A stretch of 40,655 nt of DNA, taken from contig DETG01000060.1 in the NCBI GenBank assembly GCA_002361535.1, positions 1 through 40,655 on the forward strand, given 5' to 3'. Below are positions 8,256 to 16,338 of this stretch, in pieces. The stretch comes from Prevotella sp. UBA3294 (GTDB lineage Bacteria > Bacteroidota > Bacteroidia > Bacteroidales > Bacteroidaceae). The position numbers and the translations under genes were made by a program. A model generated the notes under the pieces. It worked only from the letters and a program-made list of their open reading frames with translations, was not told where the DNA came from and ran no database searches. How positions within the stretch are numbered: the first letter of the stretch is position 1; the number at the start of each line of letters is the position of its first letter.

Positions 8256-8263
8256 CAAATATA
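8256..8263 (-). promoter_or_regulatory. Promoter -7 box for the TPR/AraC regulator
   Basis: TATATTTG on the minus strand at 8263-8256, about 18 bases from the preferred ATG at 8237 and 3 bases from an alternative ATG at 8252. The -33 element is not clear. Confidence 0.5.
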
Positions 8264-8290
8264 TATAATAATGTGGAAATATGCAAGCCT

Positions 8291-8326
8291 TTGTCAAATT
8301 GACATACAAAAATGTCAACTTGTCAT
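8291..8326. promoter_or_regulatory. Cluster of TTGTCA/TGACAA half-sites, candidate operator
   Basis: In the divergent space between the regulator and hsp20 there is a perfect inverted repeat, TTGACAT (8299-8305) and ATGTCAA (8312-8318), flanked by further TTGTCA copies at 8291 and 8320. The density of one hexamer in 36 bp suggests a protein-binding site. Whether it serves the regulator or hsp20 cannot be told from sequence. Confidence 0.45.
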
Positions 8327-8422
8327 TATCGGGTGCATGGTATGTTTCTTGCTCCTTGAGTAGTGAGACTCATAAGTAAGTCCCGACAAACAGAATAAGA
8401 ACGAATAAATAATATAATAATT

Positions 8423-8428
8423 AGGAGG
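8423..8428 (+). promoter_or_regulatory. Strong Shine-Dalgarno of hsp20
   Basis: AGGAGG eight bases before the first ATG (8437) and eleven before the second (8440). It stands out because most genes in this window have no recognisable Shine-Dalgarno. It fixes the hsp20 start to within one codon. Confidence 0.8.
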
Positions 8429-8436
8429 TAAAAATT

Positions 8437-8865
8437 ATGATGTATCCAACTTTTGCAAGAAATTCATGGTTACCAACAGTGTTTAACGATTTGTTCGATG
8501 CCGACTACATGCCTAAGGCCAATGCAACGGCTCCGGCCATTAACGTGAAGGAAACCGACAAGTCATATATCGTGGAACTGGCTGCTCCAGGTATGAGAAA
8601 AGAAGACTTCGACGTGAATATCAACCATGAGGGAAACCTCATCATTAAGATGGATCATAAACAGGAGGCTAATGAGGAGGATAAGAAAGCCCGCTATCTG
8701 CGCCGCGAATTCAGCTACACAAAGTTTGAGCAGACGCTGATACTCCCTGAAGATGTTCACAAGGATAAGATTTCTGCTCGTGTGAACGATGGTGTGCTGA
8801 CGGTTGAACTGCCGAAGATCCAGAAGGAGGAAGTGAAGGTGGCTCGTCAGATAACAGTTGACTAA
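8437..8865 (+). CDS. Small heat-shock protein, Hsp20/alpha-crystallin family
   Basis: This 142-residue ATP-independent holdase has a short N-terminal arm (YPTFARNSWLPTVFNDLFD), an alpha-crystallin domain (about 32-130) starting PAINVKETDKSYIVELAAPG and including RREFSYTKFEQTLILPEDV and the conserved closing loop ARVNDGVLTVELPK, then a short tail (VARQITVD). Length and order match class A bacterial sHsps. It is monocistronic, with a strong ribosome-binding site and a good terminator, as expected for a highly expressed stress gene. The divergent sensor-regulator may control it. Confidence 0.95.
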   Translation: MMYPTFARNSWLPTVFNDLFDADYMPKANATAPAINVKETDKSYIVELAAPGMRKEDFDVNINHEGNLIIKMDHKQEANEEDKKARYLRREFSYTKFEQTLILPEDVHKDKISARVNDGVLTVELPKIQKEEVKVARQITVD

Positions 8866-8966
8866 GTTTTCTGCGATGTTTGACAAAAGGAAAAATGAAG
8901 GAGGATTCAGGATAACAGTAGGTTATTAGTTAGATGATTTTAATGTGTGATTGTTAGATGTTATGA

Positions 8967-8994
8967 GGGTGCCAAGGTGTTGGCACCCTTTTTT
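8967..8994 (+). terminator. Rho-independent terminator of hsp20
   Basis: Perfect 9-bp stem, GGGTGCCAA (8967-8975) and TTGGCACCC (8980-8988), loop GGTG, followed by six T residues. Confidence 0.92.
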
Positions 8995-9037
8995 GTGAAT
9001 GATAATTTGGCTTTTCTTTCGTCATTTAACTTCGTTG

Positions 9038-9228
9038 AAGTTACTTGCACTCAGAAAGAGAAAGAAAAATGAAATATCTGTCTCTTTTCCCTCGTTTATT
9101 CGTCTCTTTTACTCCGTTGAAGTTACTCGGTCTCGGAACCAACGGTTGCTGTTCGCGAAGCGAGGTAAAGCAAATGAAAAGAAAAGCATGCTTTCCTTTT
9201 GCATTTCGCTCGACTTTTCGTCACTTTC
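9038..9228 (+). repeat. Diverged copies of the promoter-bearing repeat
   Basis: Two decayed units precede the exact 74-bp duplication. They begin GAAGTTACTTGCACTCAG at 9038 and GAAGTTACTCGGTCTCGG at 9119, and end CTCGTTTATTCGTCTCTTT and CTCGACTTTTCGTCACTTT. The frame of each (GAAGTTAC...CTCGG, AT-rich or palindromic middle, CTCG...TTCGT..CTTT) matches the intact units, but the -7 box has lost its TAnnTTTG form. No gene is seen in 8995-9385. Confidence 0.65.
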
Positions 9229-9376
9229 GATAAGTTACAATGCACTCGGCATAAAAAACAAAAGGATTTGTTTTGTTCTGCTCTCGATTTTTCGTAACTT
9301 TGGATAAGTTACAATGCACTCGGCATAAAAAACAAAAGGATTTGTTTTGTTCTGCTCTCGATTTTTCGTAACTTTG
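9229..9376 (+). repeat. Exact tandem duplication of a 74-bp promoter repeat
   Basis: Two identical 74-bp units, 9229-9302 and 9303-9376, start GATAAGTTAC and end CGTAACTTTG. Each contains an inverted repeat AAAACAAA/TTTGTTTT and a full Bacteroidetes promoter (TTTG, 19 bases, TAACTTTG). The family recurs with different sequence at 22799-23035, 32471-32545 and 40253-40345. The identity of the two units suggests a recent duplication. Confidence 0.9.
9346..9376 (+). promoter_or_regulatory. Promoter of the antiporter-queF operon inside the repeat
   Basis: TTTG at 9346-9349 and TAACTTTG at 9369-9376, 19 bases apart. The ATG at 9386 is only 9 bases after the -7 box, so the mRNA leader should be about 4-6 bases. 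An identical promoter 74 bp upstream (-7 box ending 9302) should also be active. Confidence 0.75.
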
Positions 9377-9385
9377 CAGTCGATT

Positions 9386-10315
9386 ATGAGTATTCTTTAT
9401 ATTGTATTGGGAGCGATACTGGTTCTTTGGGGAGCCGATCGCCTGACAGATGGTGCCACGGCTTTGGCACATCGGATGAACGTGCCCCAGATTGTGATTG
9501 GACTCACGGTGGTGGCAATGGGTACTTCGATGCCCGAGTTTTTCGTATCACTCATGTCTGCAATCAAAGGAACGTCAGATATCGCTGTGGGAAATGTTGT
9601 GGGCTCGAATATCTTTAATACCCTGATGATTGTGGGAGTTACTGCTATGGTGGCACCGATGGTGATCAGCAAGAGTACAGTAAGAAAGGACATCCCCTTT
9701 GCAGTGGCCGCATCGTTGGCACTACTGGTGATGTGCCTTGATGGTTCTGTATCACGTCTTGATGCAGCCTTACTGTTCGTAGGGTTTATCTTCTTTTTGT
9801 ACTATACGTTGCGGTTGGCCATGAAAGGTGACATGCAGGATCAGGAAATGGTGAAACTCGAAGAGATGAATCCATGGAAAGCTGTAGGCTTGGTCGTCCT
9901 CGGACTGCTCTGTTTGGTAGGAGGAAGTAATGTCTTTGTGGAAGGAGCCACCGTTATCGCCCATTCATTGGGAGTGAGCGATGCTGTGATCGGCTTGACC
10001 ATCGTGGCCTGTGGTACCTCACTGCCAGAACTCGCTACCAGTGTGGTGGCAGCCAGAAAGGGACGCTCGGCTATTGCCATTGGTAATGTGATCGGTAGTA
10101 ATGTGTTCAATATCTTGATGATTATTGGAGTCACGGGTATGGTGCTTCCGATGCAGATTGAAGGACTTACTTTCATCGATTTCGGAATCATGCTCTCGGC
10201 AATCATCCTGTTGTGGCTTTTCTGTTATACACGATTTACTGTAGCTCGTTGGGAAGGAGCTGTGCTTACCTTGATTTTCCTTGGCTACATGACGTGGTTG
10301 GTGGTGAATAGTTAA
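9386..10315 (+). CDS. Calcium/sodium antiporter, CaCA family (YrbG-like)
   Basis: This 309-residue inner-membrane protein has about ten membrane segments and the two inverted alpha repeats of the CaCA family: GNVVGSNIFNTLMIVG near residue 70 and GNVIGSNVFNILMIIG near 235, each preceded by a GTSMPEF or GTSLPEL motif that supplies the ion-binding acidic residue. I chose the ATG at 9386 (MSILYIVLGA) rather than the one at 9347, because the latter falls inside the repeat and upstream of the -7 box. It is followed after 14 bases by queF, with which it is probably co-transcribed although the functions are unrelated. Confidence 0.93.
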   Translation: MSILYIVLGAILVLWGADRLTDGATALAHRMNVPQIVIGLTVVAMGTSMPEFFVSLMSAIKGTSDIAVGNVVGSNIFNTLMIVGVTAMVAPMVISKSTVRKDIPFAVAASLALLVMCLDGSVSRLDAALLFVGFIFFLYYTLRLAMKGDMQDQEMVKLEEMNPWKAVGLVVLGLLCLVGGSNVFVEGATVIAHSLGVSDAVIGLTIVACGTSLPELATSVVAARKGRSAIAIGNVIGSNVFNILMIIGVTGMVLPMQIEGLTFIDFGIMLSAIILLWLFCYTRFTVARWEGAVLTLIFLGYMTWLVVNS

Positions 10316-10329
10316 AATGTTGAAGGCAA

Positions 10330-10791
10330 ATGAATACAAGAGATCAAGAAGGACTGAAGGCACTGGGAATGAAAACGGTGTATGCAGATGACTATGCTCC
10401 GCAGGTATTGGAGAGTTTTCAGAACAAACACCCGGAGAATGACTACTGGGTGCAGTTCAACTGTCCGGAGTTTACCTCGTTATGTCCGATAACAGGACAG
10501 CCAGACTATGCTGAGATCAAGATTCTTTATATTCCCGATCAGCGTATGGTGGAGAGCAAGAGCCTGAAACTCTATCTCTTCTCATTCCGTAATCATGGTG
10601 ATTTCCATGAGGATTGTGTCAATATCATCATGAAAGACCTGATTGCTTTGATGGATCCCAAATATATAGAAGTGATCGGTCTCTTTTTGCCAAGAGGTGG
10701 CATCAGCATCTATCCTTACGCCAACTATGGAAGACCTGGAACGGAATATGAGCAGATGGCGAAAGAGAGGATGTGGAAACACCATTATTAA
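10330..10791 (+). CDS. queF: NADPH-dependent 7-cyano-7-deazaguanine reductase (QueF)
   Basis: This 153-residue enzyme has the length of the single-domain (YkvM-type) QueF, which reduces preQ0 to preQ1 in queuosine biosynthesis. [18 protein letters not shown] carries the catalytic Cys and Asp region (C in TSLCP), and [21 protein letters not shown] is the substrate-binding signature. The next [15 protein letters not shown] is also typical. It ends in a convergent overlap with the lipoprotein gene, sharing TTA/TAA bases at 10788-10791. No other queuosine genes lie in the window. Confidence 0.95.
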   Translation: MNTRDQEGLKALGMKTVYADDYAPQVLESFQNKHPENDYWVQFNCPEFTSLCPITGQPDYAEIKILYIPDQRMVESKSLKLYLFSFRNHGDFHEDCVNIIMKDLIALMDPKYIEVIGLFLPRGGISIYPYANYGRPGTEYEQMAKERMWKHHY

Positions 10792-11525
10792 TTCTTTCGA
10801 TAAAATCCCTTCACGCAGTCTTTGAACTTTAATCTCAGTGAGTCGTGTGTCATAAAGATAAACTGTGCCGTGTCGTTGACCACATCACCTTTCAGTGAGT
10901 CATTGATGGGACGGCTTTGTGAAGTGAGGATCAGGTATCCGTTGAAGACATGCCACTTCGTATAGTTCTTCATTTGGGGATACACTACCGGGCTGTCGTC
11001 GTCTTTGATGCTCTGGCGGCGCCGTCCAATGGTCTGTGCTGCATAATGCCTTTTGATGGCAAATCCCATCTCTATTGGTTTCATCATCTCTTGTAAGAGA
11101 GAGTCCTGTTCTTTTTTAGTCTCCTCATCTAAGGCTGTCGGCGTAATACGTTCCCTGACGGTAGGAAACACCTGTTCCACCCAAGTTCCCTTCAGCTGAT
11201 CAAGGTCAATCACCATGTCTGCTACAGTGGTGTCGTTGGCATTGAGCAGCACTGCTACCCAGTCACCTACCTTTGGATGACCTATCACACGATTCCTTTT
11301 GGAAGCATTGAGGATATCATAGATGATAGGATCTCCTCCCTTACCGGGCAGAAAGACCAGCACAGAATCATTACACCCATCGCAGGCCAGACCGTATAAG
11401 GTGCTGTCGCCCTCAATGTTTGTACTCGTTCCCACATTCTGGTCATTTTCGGGGATGACTTTCTTACTCTCACAACTGATGCACAGTAGGGTTACCATGC
11501 ATATCCATAAAAGCGGCTTTCTCAT
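10788..11525 (-). CDS. Uncharacterised lipoprotein
   Basis: 245 residues from the ATG at 11525 ([10 protein letters not shown]). The signal peptide ends in a lipobox ([10 protein letters not shown]), so it is probably an outer-membrane or periplasmic lipoprotein. The mature part contains [23 protein letters not shown], then a beta-rich region ([16 protein letters not shown]) and a C-terminal [17 protein letters not shown] segment. I do not recognise a named domain with confidence. I rejected the longer start at 11588 because it lies upstream of the promoter and would hide the signal peptide. Confidence 0.75.
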   Translation of the reverse strand: MRKPLLWICMVTLLCISCESKKVIPENDQNVGTSTNIEGDSTLYGLACDGCNDSVLVFLPGKGGDPIIYDILNASKRNRVIGHPKVGDWVAVLLNANDTTVADMVIDLDQLKGTWVEQVFPTVRERITPTALDEETKKEQDSLLQEMMKPIEMGFAIKRHYAAQTIGRRRQSIKDDDSPVVYPQMKNYTKWHVFNGYLILTSQSRPINDSLKGDVVNDTAQFIFMTHDSLRLKFKDCVKGFYRKN

Positions 11526-11534
11526 TTCTGGCTT

Positions 11535-11565
11535 CAAAATTACGAATAATCTCCAAATATGACAA
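11535..11565 (-). promoter_or_regulatory. Promoter of the lipoprotein gene
   Basis: On the minus strand TAATTTTG is at 11542-11535 and TTG at 11565-11563, 20 bases apart. The -7 box ends 9 bases before the ATG, which predicts an almost leaderless mRNA. Confidence 0.6.
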
Positions 11566-11658
11566 GTGAAAAGGCTAATAATCTCCATCGTTTTAGAAAA
11601 TTTGCGTTAATCGAAACGTTTTTTTGTGTTATTTGATGTCGAATTAAGAAAAAATACC

Positions 11659-11666
11659 TATATTTG
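11659..11666 (+). promoter_or_regulatory. Promoter -7 box for the carboxyltransferase gene
   Basis: TATATTTG at 11659-11666, with TTTG at 11632-11635 (23 bases, longer than usual). The ATG is 85 bases further, so the leader is about 80 bases. Confidence 0.5.
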
Positions 11667-11751
11667 CAAAAAATATACGAAGCTGATGACGTAGTAAGTG
11701 CCTAAAAACAAAAAACAATATACGTATCAACTATTTAACTAAAAGATTATC

Positions 11752-13524
11752 ATGAAAAAGAAAATCCAGTTCAGTCTCGTCTATCGAGACATGTGGCAGA
11801 GTTCTGGTAAGTTCCAGCCGCGCAAAGACCAGTTAGAGCGCATTGCCCCTGCGATTATCGACATGGGTGTATTTGACCGTGTGGAGACCAATGGCGGTGC
11901 CTTCGAACAGGTGAACCTGTTGGCTGGCGAAAATCCTAACGCTGCCGTCCGTGCGTTCTGTAAGCCATTCAACGAGGTGGGAATCAAGACCCACATGCTC
12001 GATCGAGGTCTGAATGCGCTCAGAATGTATCCTGTTCCCGATGATGTACGAGAGCTTCAATACAAGGTGAAGCATGCACAGGGTGTGGACATCCCCCGTA
12101 TTTTCTGCGGCTTGAATGATGTGCGAAACATCATCCCATCAGTGAAGTGGGCCAAGGCGGCAGGAATGACACCACAGGCAACCCTGTGTATAACCACTTC
12201 TCCCGTCCATACCGTAGAGTATTATACGGAGATTGCCGATCAGGTGATAGCGGCTGGTGCCGAGGAGATCTGCTTGAAAGATATGGCAGGTATCGGTCAG
12301 CCTGCTCTGTTAGGAGCTCTCACCAAGTCGATCAAGACCAAGCATCCAGATGTGATCATCCAGTATCACGGACACTCAGGCCCAGGTCTGTCGATGGCCA
12401 GTATCCTCGAGGTATGTAACAATGGTGCCGATGTTATCGATACGGCCATTGAACCATTGTCTTGGGGTAAGGTGCACCCTGATATCATTTCCGTTCAGTC
12501 GATGTTGAAGAACGAAGGGTTCGAGGTGAAGGAGATCAATATGAATGCCTATATGCGTGCCCGTGCTCTGACTCAGGAGTTTATTGACGATTGGTTGGGT
12601 TACTTTATCAATCCTGGAAACAAACTGATGAGTTCGCTGCTCCTTGGATGTGGACTTCCCGGAGGTATGATGGGATCGATGATGGCCGACCTTGCCGGTA
12701 TCCATCAGATTATTAACAAAACCCTCAAAGCAAAGGGTGAACCAGAGCTGTCAACGGATGATATGCTTGTGAAACTCTTCGACGAGGTGGCATATGTATG
12801 GCCACGTGTAGGCTATCCTCCACTTGTGACACCATTCTCACAGTATGTAAAGAACATCGCTTTGATGAATCTGCTCACCATGGCCCAAGGCAAGGGACGA
12901 TTCGTGATGATGGACGATGCCATGTGGGGTATGATCCTTGGCAAGAGTGGAAAGATCCCCGGAACCATCGCTCCGGAAATCGTGGAACTGGCTAAGCAAC
13001 AGGGAAGGGAGTTCACAGATGCCGACCCGCGTACCTTGATTCCTAATGCTTTGGATGATTTCCGTAAGGAAATGGATGAGAACGGATGGGAATATGGTCA
13101 GGATGATGAGGAACTCTATGAACTCGCTATGCACCCCGAGCAGTATCGTAACTTCAAGAGCGGACAAGCTAAGAAGAATTTCCTTGCAGATCTGCAGAAA
13201 ATGAAGGATCAGAAACTGGGTGCCAGCCTCTCTCCAGAGAAACTTGCTGAGTTCAAACATGCCAAGGCTGATGCCCTCGTGGCTCCTGTCAAAGGCCAGA
13301 TCTATTATGAATTCAATGGTGATGGTGAGTGTGCACCTTGTGTGGAACCATTTATCGGCCAGACCTACAAAGAGGGTCAGACCTTCTGCTATATCCAGAC
13401 CCCGTGGGGAGAGATTACCGAAATCCCTGCTGCCTTGGGCGGAAAACTTGTGGAAATTGTCGCCAAGCAGGGCGCAAAAGTAAGCAAAGGCCAGACTCTG
13501 GCTTGGATAGAGCGTGAACAGTAA
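11752..13524 (+). CDS. Oxaloacetate decarboxylase alpha / pyruvate carboxylase subunit B-like carboxyltransferase
   Basis: 590 residues. Residues 1-300 form the TIM-barrel carboxyltransferase domain: YRDMWQSS (Asp13 metal ligand), ICLKDMAG (Lys176, the carbamylated metal ligand) and IQYHGHSGPG (His206 and His208). The PYC_OADA helical domain follows (about 310-480). The last 75 residues have the spacing of a biotinyl domain (VAPVKGQIYYEF ... GGKLVEIVAKQGAKVSKGQTLAWIE). However, where AMKM should be it reads QTPWGEITEIPA, so the biotin-accepting lysine is missing. The barrel also departs from the usual RDGHQS and WGGAT motifs. It probably moves CO2 to or from a separate biotin carrier. The gene is monocistronic or paired with the HD gene. 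Confidence 0.85.
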   Translation: MKKKIQFSLVYRDMWQSSGKFQPRKDQLERIAPAIIDMGVFDRVETNGGAFEQVNLLAGENPNAAVRAFCKPFNEVGIKTHMLDRGLNALRMYPVPDDVRELQYKVKHAQGVDIPRIFCGLNDVRNIIPSVKWAKAAGMTPQATLCITTSPVHTVEYYTEIADQVIAAGAEEICLKDMAGIGQPALLGALTKSIKTKHPDVIIQYHGHSGPGLSMASILEVCNNGADVIDTAIEPLSWGKVHPDIISVQSMLKNEGFEVKEINMNAYMRARALTQEFIDDWLGYFINPGNKLMSSLLLGCGLPGGMMGSMMADLAGIHQIINKTLKAKGEPELSTDDMLVKLFDEVAYVWPRVGYPPLVTPFSQYVKNIALMNLLTMAQGKGRFVMMDDAMWGMILGKSGKIPGTIAPEIVELAKQQGREFTDADPRTLIPNALDDFRKEMDENGWEYGQDDEELYELAMHPEQYRNFKSGQAKKNFLADLQKMKDQKLGASLSPEKLAEFKHAKADALVAPVKGQIYYEFNGDGECAPCVEPFIGQTYKEGQTFCYIQTPWGEITEIPAALGGKLVEIVAKQGAKVSKGQTLAWIEREQ

Positions 13525-13540
13525 CAAATAATTGTGAGTG

Positions 13541-13589
13541 GAGAACTGAGGTTGGCAGAAAGCCTGATGGCAGTAGCCTCTCAGTTCTC
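13541..13589. other. Inverted repeat between the carboxyltransferase and HD genes
   Basis: Perfect 10-bp arms GAGAACTGAG (13541-13550) and CTCAGTTCTC (13580-13589) enclose 29 bases with small GGC/GCC stems, followed by CTCTTTTCT. It could act as a weak terminator or as an RNA processing or stability element. The left part (AATTGTG, AGTGGAG, AACTGAG) also keeps a 7-bp rhythm. Confidence 0.5.
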
Positions 13590-13607
13590 TCCTCTTTTCT
13601 ATACATA

Positions 13608-14183
13608 ATGGATTATCAGGCGCTTATCGACAAATACTATCCTTTGGACAATGAACTGAAAAGGATTCTCCTTGTGCATAGTCGTAGCGTTGCAGCTATG
13701 GCTTTGCGTATTTGTGATGCTCATCCTGAACTGGCACTTGACAAACAATTTGTTGAAGAGGCTGCGATGTTGCACGACATCGGAATCTTCCGTTGTCATG
13801 CTCCAGGGATTCAATGCTTTGGATCAGAACCTTACATCTGTCATGGACAGATTGGTGCTGAACTGATGCGAGCAGAAGGATTCCCCCGTCATGCCCGTGT
13901 CTGTGAACGCCATACCGGTGCGGGACTGTCGTTGAGTGACATCCAATCCCAACATCTTCCTATTGTCGTTCCCTCTCCACCATCAGCAGAACAAGACTGT
14001 TCCTCATGGGAACCTTTTTTCCCAGAGACATTAGAGGAGAAACTCATCTGTTATGCAGATAAGTTCTTTTCCAAGACTCGCTTGGAGAGCCAAAAGACAG
14101 TGGAACAGGCGGAAAAGAGTCTGGCGAAATTTGGAGATGAGGGCGTCTCCCGCTTCCGGGAATGGCACCGGTTATTTGGATGA
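13608..14183 (+). CDS. HD-domain protein, putative phosphohydrolase
   Basis: 191 residues with the metal ligands of an HD domain: His24 (LLVHSRSVA), His56-Asp57 (AAMLHDIGI) and Asp151 (ICYADKFF), plus His79 and His102 (CERHTGAG), consistent with a two-metal or modified site. HD proteins hydrolyse phosphomonoesters, phosphodiesters or nucleotides; the substrate here is unknown. A Pro/Ser-rich stretch (LPIVVPSPPSAEQDCSS, about 117-133) looks like a loop insertion. It lies 83 bases after the carboxyltransferase gene, with a hairpin between them, so co-transcription is uncertain. Confidence 0.82.
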   Translation: MDYQALIDKYYPLDNELKRILLVHSRSVAAMALRICDAHPELALDKQFVEEAAMLHDIGIFRCHAPGIQCFGSEPYICHGQIGAELMRAEGFPRHARVCERHTGAGLSLSDIQSQHLPIVVPSPPSAEQDCSSWEPFFPETLEEKLICYADKFFSKTRLESQKTVEQAEKSLAKFGDEGVSRFREWHRLFG

Positions 14184-14264
14184 CGGATTAATTTAAGACA
14201 GCACAACGCATGGAAGAGAATAAGACAACAATAGATCATAGACCTTCTAACTAAAAACAAGAAA

Positions 14265-16205
14265 ATGAAAAAATTATTATTATCAACGTTCATGCTCGGC
14301 TGTATGCTCAACCTTCATGCACAGCCACAGTGTCACGATGACGGCACCGTGACCTTCCAGTACAAAAATGATTCTGCCCGCACAGTGATGGTGGATGTGC
14401 AGTTCGCCGGTCGTAAGGAGATGACCCGAGGAACTGATGGCCTTTGGACTGTGACCTTGGGCCCGGCTGCACCTGACATGTATCCTTATTGCTTTATCGT
14501 GGATGGAATCAGCGTGATGGATCCACAGAATCCTCTGTACTTCCCCAATGAAGGGTTTAAGAACAGTCTTCTGGAAATCAAATCCAAAAATCCGCTGCCC
14601 CATGATATTAGGGATGTGCCGCATGGAAGGATTGAGTACATACATTATTATTCCAAAAGTCTGGGCGCCACCAACAATGCCATTGTCTATCTTCCACCAA
14701 ACTATATGATGGACATGCAGAAGAAATATCCGGTATTCTATCTGATCAGCGGTACTACCGATACCGAAGAGGTATATTATAAGGTAGGACGTGTGAACTA
14801 TATTCTCGATAACCTGTTGGCGGAGAAGAAGGCAAAGGAGATGATTGTTGTGCTTCCTTATGGAAACCCAAGTAAGCTGGTTCCCACAAAACCTCAGCAG
14901 GGTATGCCTCAGACACAGTTTGGTGGTGATGTGTTCAGTAAGGACCTTATCAACGACCTTATGCCATATATTGAGAAGAACTATCGGACAAAGAATGATC
15001 GTGAAAGTCGGGCCATTGGTGGTTTCTCACGTGGAGGTAACCAGGCCTTGTTCAATGGATTGAGCAATCTCGATAAGTTCTCTTACCTTTGTTCTTACAG
15101 TTCGTTCACTTCCACGGATATACCAGAGGTGTACGATCAGGCCGATGAAACGAATAAGAAAATCCACCTTTTCTGGCTTGGCGTGGGCACCGACGATTTC
15201 CTCTATGGTAATGCACGTGATTACATGCAGTTTCTTGATGACAAAGGAATCAGAAGTGTCAAGGAGTTCACTTCGGATAAGTTTGGCCACACCTGGATGA
15301 ATGCTAAATATTTCCTGTCTCAGACACTCCCCCTGCTGTTTAACAAGAAAGCGTCAGAGGAGGCCATGAAGAACGGGAAACCGGCTCCTGCCAAAACAGG
15401 ACAGGAACAGCAGTTTACCCCTGGCGTGATGGCTCGACTCTTCCCTCGTCAGATCGTTTCTCCTGAATATACAGAGAGGGGAATCGTCTTCCGGTTCAAA
15501 GCTCCTGAAGCTAAGAGGGTTGCCTTGGAGTGTGAGATGTTACCGGAGAATATTGTTATGCAGCGTGATTCTGATGGAGTGTGGACTACTACCCTCACCG
15601 ACTATCTCTTTGATACCTTTAAATATTGTTTCGTGGTAGATGGAACACAAGTAGCTGACCCCAGTAATATGTATCTGTCTCCTGATTTGGGATTCAAATA
15701 CAGTATTGCCGATAATCCAAGTTCTCCCTTTAATTTCGCCTCACAAGGAGATATCGCTCACGGACGAGTGGGCTATGATCTGGAACGGCAGGAAGCTATG
15801 TACACCCCGGTTATGTCACAGACAACAATGATGATGCCTGTCTTTATACAACTCATTCCAGCAGAGGGCGATACGATGGAGAGTTGGTTTAAGGTGGGAG
15901 GGGCCGATGCCATTGTTGACCGTCTGGTGGCAAACGGAAAGACAAAGCCCTGTATTCTTACTACCAGTTCTATGGACTTCATGCAGCAAGGAAACAACAT
16001 GCCCCAGATACCAGGCTTCAAACCGAGGGTACTGCGAGCAGATGACTATCCTACATGGCCTCAGCGTCGTCGTGCTTTGATTCAGTTGCTTCTCGCAATC
16101 GGTAAGGAACCTGCACCGAAAATGCCCGACTTTGGTAGTTTTGGCGGCGGCTTCGGCGGTGGTTTCGGAGGCGGTGGTTTCGGCGGTGGTGGCTTCGGTC
16201 AGTGA
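14265..16205 (+). CDS. Secreted esterase with tandem E-set/esterase modules, second module truncated
   Basis: 646 residues. A signal peptide (1-19, ending NLHA) precedes an E-set/CBM48-like domain (20-110; YPYCFIVDGISVMDPQNP) and a feruloyl/acetyl-esterase-type alpha/beta hydrolase domain (120-360). The latter has GGFSRGG (Ser255 in GxSxG), a GTDDF segment (Asp310/311) and FGHTWMNAK (His342). A second E-set domain (about 400-490; FKYCFVVDGTQVADPSN) follows, then a much shortened esterase-like piece (500-610) without GxSxG or the catalytic His. The end is a Gly/Phe tail of repeated GGGF units. By family it should remove ester groups from plant polysaccharides, but the substrate is not readable. 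Partial duplication of an ancestral module is the simplest explanation. Confidence 0.85.
   Translation: MKKLLLSTFMLGCMLNLHAQPQCHDDGTVTFQYKNDSARTVMVDVQFAGRKEMTRGTDGLWTVTLGPAAPDMYPYCFIVDGISVMDPQNPLYFPNEGFKNSLLEIKSKNPLPHDIRDVPHGRIEYIHYYSKSLGATNNAIVYLPPNYMMDMQKKYPVFYLISGTTDTEEVYYKVGRVNYILDNLLAEKKAKEMIVVLPYGNPSKLVPTKPQQGMPQTQFGGDVFSKDLINDLMPYIEKNYRTKNDRESRAIGGFSRGGNQALFNGLSNLDKFSYLCSYSSFTSTDIPEVYDQADETNKKIHLFWLGVGTDDFLYGNARDYMQFLDDKGIRSVKEFTSDKFGHTWMNAKYFLSQTLPLLFNKKASEEAMKNGKPAPAKTGQEQQFTPGVMARLFPRQIVSPEYTERGIVFRFKAPEAKRVALECEMLPENIVMQRDSDGVWTTTLTDYLFDTFKYCFVVDGTQVADPSNMYLSPDLGFKYSIADNPSSPFNFASQGDIAHGRVGYDLERQEAMYTPVMSQTTMMMPVFIQLIPAEGDTMESWFKVGGADAIVDRLVANGKTKPCILTTSSMDFMQQGNNMPQIPGFKPRVLRADDYPTWPQRRRALIQLLLAIGKEPAPKMPDFGSFGGGFGGGFGGGGFGGGGFGQ
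16142..16199 (+). repeat. Low-complexity GGN/TTC repeat encoding a Gly-Phe tail
   Basis: The 3' end of the esterase gene is a run of GGC/GGT codons broken by TTC, encoding (GGGF)-like repeats. It is prone to length change by slippage and may act as a flexible or adhesive tail. Confidence 0.8.
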
Positions 16206-16227
16206 GACATCCTTTCATTTTCCTATT

Positions 16228-16264
16228 GATAATTATCAATTAAATAAGTTAATTATCAATTAAT
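16228..16264. repeat. AATTATC/AATTAAA repeat with palindrome
   Basis: Units AATTATC (16231), AATTAAA (16238), a 6-base unit TAAGTT (16245), AATTATC (16251) and AATTAAT (16258), mostly in 7-bp register. ATTGATAATTATCAAT (16225-16240) is a perfect 16-bp palindrome. It lies between the esterase and LptD genes. Confidence 0.65.
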
Positions 16265-16290
16265 GGGAGTGGTATGTCATTTCTTTTTAG

Positions 16291-16298
16291 TACTTTTG
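16291..16298 (+). promoter_or_regulatory. Promoter -7 box for lptD
   Basis: TACTTTTG fits TAnnTTTG. The ATG at 16339 is 40 bases downstream. No clear -33 element. Confidence 0.5.
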
Positions 16299-16338
16299 CA
16301 CCTTAGAAACAATTGAAAAGGTTGTTTTTGTAAGGTTC

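Noticed and set aside
8999..9307. Plus-strand ORF of 102 codons in the promoter-repeat array
   Set aside because: Entirely repeat-derived sequence rich in Lys, Arg and Phe, with promoter boxes inside it; no sign of a real protein.
12838..13527. Minus-strand ORF of 229 codons opposite the carboxyltransferase gene
   Set aside because: Overlaps conserved sequence of the plus-strand gene and shows no motif of its own.
16142..16199. Gly-Phe tail as an assembly artefact
   Set aside because: The codons vary (GGC/GGT/GGA), the frame stays open to a proper stop codon, and similar tails are plausible; it cannot be excluded but nothing supports it.
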